Of a DNA stretch of 64,000 nt, positions 56,690 to 63,217 are shown in pieces (position 1 is the stretch's first letter; every line of letters starts with the position of its first letter). This DNA is from Balneolaceae bacterium. GTDB lineage: Bacteria; Bacteroidota; Rhodothermia; Balneolales; Balneolaceae. The notes under the pieces were generated by a model. That model was not told where the DNA came from. It searched no databases and was given only the letters and a program-made list of their open reading frames with translations. The DNA lies in the NCBI GenBank assembly GCA_017640605.1, contig JAEPQH010000007.1, positions 62,001 through 126,000 of the forward strand. The letters run 5' to 3'. Made by a program: the position numbers and the translations under genes.

Positions 56690-56920
56690 TTATTTGATTT
56701 TTGTGACAATGTTTTTTCCACTATGTTCAGTAAATTCAATAATTACAGATGAATTGAGATCCAAAGAATCAAGATGCATTTTGTTTAAAGGTGAATTAAT
56801 GTTTAAAGCTCTGTAAGAATTACTATCAAGAGCTATGTACTCTACCTTTTTGGAGTCAATGAATTTAAAAATCCAAGATTTGTCACTAGTAAAATTCACT
56901 TCAGTTACTTTGACTCTCAT
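56690..56920 (-). CDS. Orphan 76-residue protein in integron cassette 2
   Basis: 76 residues, MRVKVTEVNFTSDKSWIF at the start, ending TKIK. It is beta-rich by pattern, with no known domain. It is flanked by two perfectly complementary 12-bp ends (TGTGCATATAAC at 56929-56940 and GTTATATGCACA at 56677-56688), as a single-gene integron cassette should be. The start codon stands 9 nt inside the cassette edge, too close for its own promoter, so expression would come from the integron promoter. No function can be proposed. Confidence 0.75.
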   Translation of the reverse strand: MRVKVTEVNFTSDKSWIFKFIDSKKVEYIALDSNSYRALNINSPLNKMHLDSLDLNSSVIIEFTEHSGKNIVTKIK

Positions 56921-56933
56921 GTTTTATCTGTGC

Positions 56934-57054
56934 ATATAACGTTCTCCGGCATAAGCGGCTTGGAGATTATGAACTTAATTTAGCAGGCAAAACTGTAAAT
57001 GCAAGGAGACAAGATCTAAGCTTGTACCAAGTCCGCTTGATGCCGTTGTTATGT
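56934..57054 (-). other. attC recombination site of the first cassette
   Basis: On the minus strand the site reads ACATAAC (R''), AACGGCATCAAGCGGACTTGG (arm), a spacer of about 60 nt, CCAAGCCGCTTATGCCGGAG, AACGTTATAT (R'). The arms pair over CGGCAT.AAGCGG.CTTGG, leaving one C and one A unpaired, which are the extrahelical bases expected in attC. Its length of 121 bp is within the known range. It lies immediately after the HNH nuclease stop, the normal place for attC. Confidence 0.9.
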
Positions 57055-57060
57055 TTCTGG

Positions 57061-57900
57061 TTAATTACTTGATCCATTACTTTGAAATAACCTTCTAAAG
57101 TCTTTCAATTTTTCTTTGTTTTTTGGTTGTTGGTAATAATTCTCACGATGAAATCGATCAATATGGGCATGACAAGCTGTACAGAGACATTGGAGGTTGG
57201 ATTCTTTGTTATCTGTCTTATTGCTGTTAATATGGTGTACTTCGAGGTAATATTTATTTTTTGATAGATCAATACCACATTTCTCACATATGAAGTTCTG
57301 TTTAGCTCGATATCTTAAACTAATTTCATCCCATCCATTTACGTAACCCCATTCATCTTTTTCATATTGCTTAGGCAATTCATGTCTACGAAAGCCTCTA
57401 CCATTTTCATCTGAATTTAAATGCTGCTCTACAAAGTCTTCAGTAAAAATATAATCGTCTATTTTTTCATCAATATTTTTACAATACCCACAAACTCTCA
57501 AGTCATTAATATCACCTGTTTTACCATCAATTGAATCGCCTCGTTTGATTTCTGTATTTGAGAATATGTATACACCATCAAAACTTCCCAGTTTTTTTCG
57601 TTTCTCTAACACCTCACAGAGAGTGGTATGGAATTTGGGAAGATGAGAAGGTTTACCTAATACCCTATCAGGATATGCTCTTCTATAATTTTCTTCTTTT
57701 ACAAGAAACCCCTTGTATTCATTTTCACCCTCTTTTAGAAAGATATCCCCATCTTTAAAAACGACCTTATCAATATCATGTGACTCCAGGCGATAGACTT
57801 TCTGTTCTACTTTGAAGTCACCACCTTCAGGATCAATATCTATATCGAAGACCTCTTCAACAGTTTTTTGAAGGCCAGTAAATGAATAGAAATTACTCAT
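57061..57900 (-). CDS. zorE: HNH endonuclease, Zorya type II ZorE-like
   Basis: 279 residues. The C-terminal HNH domain has FICEKCGIDLS, LEVHHINSN, NLQCLCTACHAHID (two CxxC pairs and the catalytic His-Asn-His). The N-terminal 150 residues are unknown, with another CGYC pair. Its ATG overlaps the ZorB-like stop by 8 nt. An HNH nuclease after ZorA and ZorB is the make-up of Zorya type II, where ZorE nicks or degrades phage DNA. I assign it mainly by context; the HNH domain itself is certain. Confidence 0.75.
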   Translation of the reverse strand: MSNFYSFTGLQKTVEEVFDIDIDPEGGDFKVEQKVYRLESHDIDKVVFKDGDIFLKEGENEYKGFLVKEENYRRAYPDRVLGKPSHLPKFHTTLCEVLEKRKKLGSFDGVYIFSNTEIKRGDSIDGKTGDINDLRVCGYCKNIDEKIDDYIFTEDFVEQHLNSDENGRGFRRHELPKQYEKDEWGYVNGWDEISLRYRAKQNFICEKCGIDLSKNKYYLEVHHINSNKTDNKESNLQCLCTACHAHIDRFHRENYYQQPKNKEKLKDFRRLFQSNGSSN

Positions 57901-58612
57901 TCATCATCCTCAGCATTTGGTTTAGAACTTCCTCTGATTTAGTTACAATCCTGAACTCAACCCGCCTCGATCGACTGGCATCTTCAGGATTCCCAGTTTC
58001 AAATGTGAAATCTCCTGAACTGTCTAAAGTACGGCCAAATGAAAACCCGGTTGTAGTGAACCAGTATCTCATCAGATTTTGATCAACATCATTCAAGGCA
58101 CTATATTCTGAGTTTCTTCTATTAAATAGATAGTCAAGCACGTTTGATGTTCTGTTTTGCGATAGGCGAACATTAAACATATATGGTCCAGCAGAGTCAG
58201 TATGCCCTTCTATTCTTACCTCAGCAATTTTATCTCTGAATTGATCATTAAGTAAAATTTCAAGGTATCTTGGGAAAAATTGTTCAAGAATTTGTCGAAA
58301 CTCAGGCTTCAGTTCTACACTGTTATAATCAAATAGTACTTCCTCATTTAAAAAACGAATTGATAAGTCTTCACCAATTTCAGCATGCCATCTATTTTCT
58401 GCAAAGTCAGCTTCAAATTCTTCCTTCAAAGCTTCATATAGGGCAATATTAGTTTCCTGATATTCAACAAGAATTTTGTCACGGTTTTCCTGATCGGCTT
58501 TTACCTGTCGTATGTATGTAATTGCTATAAACATAAAAATGACCATTAAAACAGTCATTATGTCTGATAGCGATACCCAATAGTTCTCTTTTTTAGTTGG
58601 TAAAAATTTCAT
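57893..58612 (-). CDS. zorB: ZorB-like OmpA/MotB-family protein
   Basis: 239 residues. A single N-terminal helix has SLSDIMTVLMVIFMFIAI, with an Asp (about residue 17) placed like the ion-binding Asp of MotB/ZorB. The periplasmic part is an OmpA-like peptidoglycan-binding domain (VRIEGHTDSAGPYMFNVRLSQNRT, and SRSRRVEFRIV). In Zorya, ZorB is the stator's plug and wall anchor next to ZorA. It starts 12 nt after the ZorA-like stop and overlaps the nuclease start by 8 nt. Confidence 0.82.
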   Translation of the reverse strand: MKFLPTKKENYWVSLSDIMTVLMVIFMFIAITYIRQVKADQENRDKILVEYQETNIALYEALKEEFEADFAENRWHAEIGEDLSIRFLNEEVLFDYNSVELKPEFRQILEQFFPRYLEILLNDQFRDKIAEVRIEGHTDSAGPYMFNVRLSQNRTSNVLDYLFNRRNSEYSALNDVDQNLMRYWFTTTGFSFGRTLDSSGDFTFETGNPEDASRSRRVEFRIVTKSEEVLNQMLRMMNE

Positions 58613-58624
58613 ACCACCGTATCA

Positions 58625-60010
58625 TTAATTATTACCATTTAGTTTATTCATTCTCTCCGCGTATTCAAGCACCATATTTTTTAGGATACTATCGAGAGCA
58701 GTAAAGCTTTTATCCATTCCCTCATTGAAGGCATTTCTCATATCATCAACTTGTTCTTTTACATTGGTATTTGATTGCTTGATGATAGATGCGGCTTCTT
58801 CGAATTCTTCTTTTACATCAGCAAAGAAACCTTCTGCTTTATTACGTAATTGTTCAATTTCATCAAGTTTTTCAATTAGATTTTCAATTTTATCTGAGAA
58901 TTCAGCATGCTGCTCGAACCAACTTTTCAATTCTTCAGAAGTTTCTTTAAAGTCATTTGATGTTCCATCAAGTTGTTCAATAGTTTTGACAAGTACATTG
59001 TCCCCATCTTTAGTAATTGTATTTAGCTCATCAATCAATTTGACCAACTTTCCATCTTCTTTGACTAAGGTTTCTGTAGATTTCGAAACATTCCCCAAAG
59101 TATCTGCCGATAAAGTTAGTTGATCAGTTAATGTCTTGTACTGATCTAATAAGGCCTCAACTTGCTCTTTATTTGCTTCTTGCCATTTATTAAGATTTTC
59201 AACGCTTTTGTTAAGTTCTTCGAAATTTTCTTTAACAAGCCTCTCAATTAACTCATTAAGTCTCTCATTAAATCCGCCAATTACTTTCTCAATCACTTCT
59301 ACTAATGCCTCAGTGTTCGATTGTTTAAGTAATTCTGTAAACTCGTCGAACTTTCTTTCCACTAGTTCGGTATTTGATTTCATAAATGCTAACTGTTCAT
59401 TTTGAACCGACACAATTGCATCTTGCCTTTCTTTATTTTCTAATCGAAGGTTTTGAATTTGAGTTAGCAAGCTTGTTTCTCCTTCACCACCCACAGACTG
59501 TGAAAGTTTTAACATATTGGAATTAAGCGGTTCCAAATGATCATTTAATGAGGTTCTCATTTTTACAAGATGAGTAGTTATACTTCCATCACTATCGCTG
59601 GCAATTGCTTTTTTAATCTCTTCTAGTGAAGAGGCTATTGATTTGAGTAGTTGTTCCTCTGTGATAGGCTCATCATCTTCACTTCTAGCACTATTTTGTA
59701 TTCTTTGAACAAATATCTGTGAAATAAGTGATAAGGCGATACCGGCGATAGAAGACCAAAAAGCGACGAATAATCCTTCCAATAATAATGGAATACTAGC
59801 ATCTATGTTGTCTACATCGAAGTCAATTAAACCAAATGCAATTCCTAAAAAAGTCCCGAATACGCCAAGCGTTGTAAATACTGCCGGTATATGATCAAAT
59901 ATGATCGGGTTTACATTTTGGTAATTATTTTTTGCCTTGATTATATAGTAGAAAGAAAAGATTGCCCAGCCCCCGATAAAAAGAAAAGGCACAAACCAGA
60001 GTAAATTCAT
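58625..60010 (-). CDS. zorA: ZorA-like MotA/ExbB-family motor protein with coiled-coil tail
   Basis: 461 residues. Three helices lie in the first 110 residues (LLWFVPFLFIGGWAIFSFYY; GVFGTFLGIAFGL; FVAFWSSIAGIALSL), resembling the MotA/ExbB/TolQ core. From about residue 120 to the end there is a long, charged coiled coil (KTLTDQLTLSADTLGNVSKS and others). ZorA has exactly such a cytoplasmic tail, thought to relay ion-driven motion to effectors. ExbB or TolQ lack it, so Zorya is the best fit; other stator-like systems cannot be excluded by eye. Confidence 0.8.
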   Translation of the reverse strand: MNLLWFVPFLFIGGWAIFSFYYIIKAKNNYQNVNPIIFDHIPAVFTTLGVFGTFLGIAFGLIDFDVDNIDASIPLLLEGLFVAFWSSIAGIALSLISQIFVQRIQNSARSEDDEPITEEQLLKSIASSLEEIKKAIASDSDGSITTHLVKMRTSLNDHLEPLNSNMLKLSQSVGGEGETSLLTQIQNLRLENKERQDAIVSVQNEQLAFMKSNTELVERKFDEFTELLKQSNTEALVEVIEKVIGGFNERLNELIERLVKENFEELNKSVENLNKWQEANKEQVEALLDQYKTLTDQLTLSADTLGNVSKSTETLVKEDGKLVKLIDELNTITKDGDNVLVKTIEQLDGTSNDFKETSEELKSWFEQHAEFSDKIENLIEKLDEIEQLRNKAEGFFADVKEEFEEAASIIKQSNTNVKEQVDDMRNAFNEGMDKSFTALDSILKNMVLEYAERMNKLNGNN

Positions 60011-60118
60011 ATCTAATATCTAATTTTAAGATTGGTTGGTTGTACGTAAAGAAATTTGATTGTCTATCCCAGAAAATCTTCTTGAATTTTTTGTCTTAAC
60101 AAATTTTCTGATGAAGAA

Positions 60119-60125
60119 ACATAAC
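60119..60125 (-). other. attI-like core site
   Basis: GTTATGT on the minus strand (plus ACATAAC) lies 109 nt upstream of the ZorA-like start and about 207 nt from intI. It marks the left end of cassette 1, because the cassette's R'' arm (ACATAAC) is its exact complement. Other attI accessory sites were not identified. The rest of 60011-60331 holds an inverted repeat, a promoter candidate and the short intI leader, and no gene. Confidence 0.7.
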
Positions 60126-60130
60126 ATAGT

Positions 60131-60155
60131 ATTGATGAACATTACGCTCATCAAT
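60131..60155. repeat. 8-bp inverted repeat beside attI
   Basis: ATTGATGA (60131-60138) and TCATCAAT (60148-60155) are perfect inverted repeats with a 9-nt centre, between the attI core and the candidate cassette promoter. It could be a binding site of IntI or a regulator, or a transcript hairpin. Confidence 0.6.
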
Positions 60156-60175
60156 AATGGTTTATTTTACACGAT

Positions 60176-60203
60176 AATATAGTATTAACTTCAAATAAAT
60201 CAA
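60176..60203 (-). promoter_or_regulatory. Candidate cassette promoter (Pc)
   Basis: On the minus strand TTGATT, 16 nt, TATATT resembles a sigma-70-type promoter pointing into the cassettes, in the usual place between intI and attI. Promoters of this phylum often differ from that form, so this is tentative. Confidence 0.35.
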
Positions 60204-60331
60204 TAGTAGTTTATGTGAATAAAGTTCAATAAACCAGTTCAAATAAAACGGGGAATAAAAATTAGTTGAACATTTTTTGTAAGGATTTACTCTAAAACTG
60301 ATCTAACAGATAAACTAAGAGTACAAGTATT

Positions 60332-61288
60332 ATGAGTAAACTACTTACTAACGTTGCAAACGAAATTCGTCGACGTGATTACAGCTATCGAACCGAACAA
60401 GCCTACTTGGGTTGGATTAAACGTTTCGTGATGTTTAATAACAAAATACATCCACTTCAAATCCCAGAAAAAAAGGTGGTCGAGTTTCTGAACCATTTAG
60501 TGAATGATAAAAATGTCGCTTCATCCACCCAAAATCAGGCCCTTTGCGCCATTGCATTTCTGTATAAGCAAGTGCTCAAAAAACCACTGGGCATTTTAGA
60601 AGAGCTCACATACTCAAAGAAATATAAAACGCTCCCGGTGGTACTCACTCGAGCTGAGGTAAGGAAAATTGTTCAGCATTTGCAAGGAGCGGCAAAACTG
60701 ATGGTTCAGCTAATGTACGGCACAGGATTACGTATTTCTGAGTGCCAGCGTTTACGGGTTTTGGATGTCGATTTCGGAAACGCACTCATTCAAGTTCGCA
60801 ATGGCAAAGGCAGAAAAGACAGAATTACACTTTTGCCCAACTCTTTGGAAGAGGCGCTATCTATTCAGATTAAAAAAGTGGAACATCTACATCAAAAAGA
60901 TATGCTAAATGGCCAATCAAATGTCCCAATGCCCAAAGCTTTATCGGTAAAATACCCGAATGCAGCTAAGCAGTTGAAATGGCAATACGTTTTTCCATCC
61001 CGCAAAATTGCGACAGATCCGCGTACCGGCCAACAAGTGAGATACCATCAATCCGGGCAATGGGTAAATCGTAAAATTGCAGAGGCAGTATTAAAAGCCC
61101 GAATTCAAAAAAAAGTATCGGCGCATACCTTCCAGCATAGCTTTGCAACCCAATTATTACAAAGTGGATACGATATCCGAACTGTACAAGAGCTGCTCGG
61201 CCACAAAGACGTTCAAACCACCATGATTTACACACACGTACTCAATAAAGGCACCAATTACATCAAAAGCCCGGTGGATGTACTGTAG
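60332..61288 (+). CDS. intI: Integron integrase IntI, with Gln in place of the catalytic Arg of HxxR
   Basis: 318 residues, the usual IntI length. It begins with DYSYRTEQAYLGWIKRF, as in IntI. The tyrosine-recombinase residues are R134 (GTGLRISE), H265, H291 (LLGHKD) and Y300 (TTMIYTHV). The IntI-specific extra helix is present (MPKALSVKYPNAAKQLKW, next to YVFPSRK). At H265-T-F-Q268 the family has an Arg (HTLRH). CAG would be CGG with one G-to-A change. IntI inserts cassettes at attI using single-stranded attC. It is divergent from the cassettes, as in all integrons. The substitution probably disables catalysis, or is a sequencing error. Confidence 0.9.
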   Translation: MSKLLTNVANEIRRRDYSYRTEQAYLGWIKRFVMFNNKIHPLQIPEKKVVEFLNHLVNDKNVASSTQNQALCAIAFLYKQVLKKPLGILEELTYSKKYKTLPVVLTRAEVRKIVQHLQGAAKLMVQLMYGTGLRISECQRLRVLDVDFGNALIQVRNGKGRKDRITLLPNSLEEALSIQIKKVEHLHQKDMLNGQSNVPMPKALSVKYPNAAKQLKWQYVFPSRKIATDPRTGQQVRYHQSGQWVNRKIAEAVLKARIQKKVSAHTFQHSFATQLLQSGYDIRTVQELLGHKDVQTTMIYTHVLNKGTNYIKSPVDVL

Positions 61289-61609
61289 GGTTATGGAAGC
61301 TAGAAATACGAGTAACGAGTTTTAAATTAAGAATTATAAATTCCATGCCGGGTTTCGTTCAGCCAAGTTTAGAAGTGGCGAAGTGTCAGCGATAACTATA
61401 TTAAATGAATGGCTATAAGTTTTGCAGACTCTTCGCTCCGCTCTGAGTGACCCTAATGGCAATAGAATAATTTCACACCGGCTAGGAGATTGGTCTTGTA
61501 AAAGTAGTGATGGCCCATTGAAATTATTCAGGGAAGGGAACTCGAACCTGCCAAGAATTCTTAGCTGACCTTTTGGGTTCAGCAAAAAGTATTCACACAA
61601 AAAAAATAG

Positions 61610-61652
61610 GGAAGCAGGAGCTTCCAAAATGCATTACGAACGAGGACGTTCG
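61610..61652. repeat. Twin hairpins with identical AGGA loops in the 61289-61705 gap
   Basis: GGAAGC-AGGA-GCTTCC (61610-61625) and CGAACG-AGGA-CGTTCG (61637-61652) are two perfect 6-bp stem-loops with the same tetraloop, 11 nt apart. The rest of 61289-61705 shows no supported gene. Just after, at about 61669-61712, near-tandem AAAAACTAAxCACT units lead to the stop of the VOC gene. Confidence 0.75.
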
Positions 61653-61705
61653 CAACGAGAGAGAAACCTAAAAACTAATCACTAAAAAACTAAACACTCA
61701 AAAAA

Positions 61706-62098
61706 CTAAATAGTCAACTCCACTTTATTCCCTTCAGGATCGAGGATCACACTTTCGTAATAGCCATCGCCGGTGGTGCGGGGCTCGCGAACTACCGAGT
61801 ATCCAGCTGATCTCAGCTGATCGGTTAAAGCATCCACTTTTTGAGGCTCACCAAGTGAAATAGCCAGGTGTACAAAACCTGTAAACTCGATGTGCAGGGC
61901 ATCGTGATTGTCTACAATACTGGGTTTATGCATCAGTTCTAAGCGACATCCATTACCAAATGATAAAAAATATGAGCTGAAATCTGCCCGTTCATTATGA
62001 TATTTTTCACCGGCTATTGCATCAAAAAATGTCTCATAAAAAGAGCGCATCTTTTCAAGATCCTTCACCCACATAGCCACATGTTCAATCCGCATCAT
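61706..62098 (-). CDS. VOC-superfamily (glyoxalase/bleomycin-resistance-like) protein
   Basis: 130 residues. One pair of beta-alpha-beta-beta-beta modules is visible: IEHVAMWVKDLEKMRSFYETFF with the metal-site His, LELMHKP, FVHLAISLG and the final Glu in VILDPEGNKVELTI. Three metal ligands of the glyoxalase type are in place (His, His, Glu). The substrate cannot be told; roles range from glyoxalase-like isomerisation to dioxygenation. It stands alone and is convergent with the integrase gene. Confidence 0.85.
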   Translation of the reverse strand: MMRIEHVAMWVKDLEKMRSFYETFFDAIAGEKYHNERADFSSYFLSFGNGCRLELMHKPSIVDNHDALHIEFTGFVHLAISLGEPQKVDALTDQLRSAGYSVVREPRTTGDGYYESVILDPEGNKVELTI

Positions 62099-62236
62099 AT
62101 CTAAAAAATTTGTTCACAGAAATAAGGCAATCCCACATAATATTCCTACCAAAGTTGGGAAGAATCTTTAATGCATTCTGAAAATAAAAAATAGTACTTT
62201 CGTGCGGAAGAGGATCAATCAAAATCGTTAGTAAAC

Positions 62237-63217
62237 ATGGCTACTGAACGAAATTCAAACTCGGGTGGAATTCGAAATCATCTCAATAACAACGACCCCG
62301 ATCACAACGAAGAGGTTAATTGGGATGAAATTAACGAGCAATATGACGAGGAAGGGCATCCCAAATTCGATGATACTCCATCACCAAGTTTTACCGACTC
62401 CAAAACCAAGCGAAACCTGTTAGCCGTATTGGTAGCGGTCGTTTTTATACTGGCTGTAGATTGGAGCGGATTTTCTGTTTTTGATTTTGCTGATAATGAT
62501 GAGAGCACAGCCAACGAAGCAGTGGCGAGCAATACCGAATCCACTATGTTTAACGAAGAACGGTCTGAGTCTTCCGGCTTTCCATTTTTGGATTACACCG
62601 ATGCTCTTAATCGTTTGGAAGATGGAGAAGACTTTTCCGATTCTGATAAACAAGTGTTGTTCCAGAATGACGTTCCCATCGAGTATTTAGAAATGCTAGC
62701 GTCGGTGGATTATTTGGATGAGCTGAACAGTAGCGAAATAATTGCATTGTACGGCAATGGGGTAAGTCCCGATTATTTCCAAACATTAGAAGACATTGAC
62801 TACCTGGATGAAGTGAATTATTCGGGTTTGATTGGGTTATATGCGAATGGAGTTACCGAGGATTATCTGCGCACGCTCAATCAATTAGACTATCTGGATG
62901 AGGTGAATTACTCGGGCATCATTGGATTGTACGCCAACGGAGTTACCGAAGATTATCTTACCGCACTGGATCGGTTGGATTATTTGGATGAACTAAATTA
63001 TTCGGGGATTATTGGCCTATATGCCAACGGCGTTCCCATCGAGTATTTAGAAGCCTTAAACCGAGTTGATTATCTGGATGAGGTAAATTATTCGGGTATT
63101 ATCGGTTTGTATGCAAACGGAGTACCGGCTGAGTTTTATAAAGAACTTTCTTCCCGCGATATGCTTGACGATCTAAGCTATTCAGAAATTATTAGCCTGT
63201 ACAACAATAACCGTTGA
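62237..63217 (+). CDS. Membrane-anchored protein with six 30-residue repeats
   Basis: 326 residues. An Asp/Asn-rich N-terminal cytoplasmic tail is followed by one helix (LLAVLVAVVFILAVDWSGF, about residues 60-78) and an acidic linker. From about residue 150 to the end come six repeats of 30 residues, of the type LDYLDEVNYSGIIGLYANGV-x-x-Y-L. The repeats resemble short helical GV-tpeyi-type repeats seen beside some regulatory and peptidase proteins. Alternating (P/T)xEYL and DYL(D)E lines suggest a right-handed helical stack. No enzyme motif. The stop overlaps the next gene's TTG (TTGA). Function unknown. Confidence 0.75.
   Translation: MATERNSNSGGIRNHLNNNDPDHNEEVNWDEINEQYDEEGHPKFDDTPSPSFTDSKTKRNLLAVLVAVVFILAVDWSGFSVFDFADNDESTANEAVASNTESTMFNEERSESSGFPFLDYTDALNRLEDGEDFSDSDKQVLFQNDVPIEYLEMLASVDYLDELNSSEIIALYGNGVSPDYFQTLEDIDYLDEVNYSGLIGLYANGVTEDYLRTLNQLDYLDEVNYSGIIGLYANGVTEDYLTALDRLDYLDELNYSGIIGLYANGVPIEYLEALNRVDYLDEVNYSGIIGLYANGVPAEFYKELSSRDMLDDLSYSEIISLYNNNR

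Larger units (their letters stand above)
56940..60124 (-). mobile_element. Integron gene cassette 1 (Zorya-like, three genes)
   Basis: The cassette begins TTATGTTTC at 60124 (minus) after the G of the attI core, and ends with the G at 56940 in attC. Its first bases GTTATGTTTC (with the attI G) are the exact complement of GAAACATAAC at the R'' end (57057-57048 minus), as circular-cassette insertion requires. At about 3.2 kb with three genes it is much larger than the usual one-gene cassette. Confidence 0.8.

Noticed and set aside
58612-58625. ZorA/ZorB pair as flagellar MotAB or ExbBD
   Set aside because: No flagellar or TonB genes adjoin; the tail is too long for ExbB/MotA and an HNH nuclease gene overlaps the pair.
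60332-61288. Integrase as XerC/XerD or phage integrase
   Set aside because: The IntI-specific extra helix (residues around 195-215) and the divergent cassettes with attC favour IntI.
61334-61627. 97-residue minus-strand frame in the gap after intI
   Set aside because: Frame continues through a repeat-like region with the twin hairpins just beside it; no domain, no ribosome site, and composition looks accidental.
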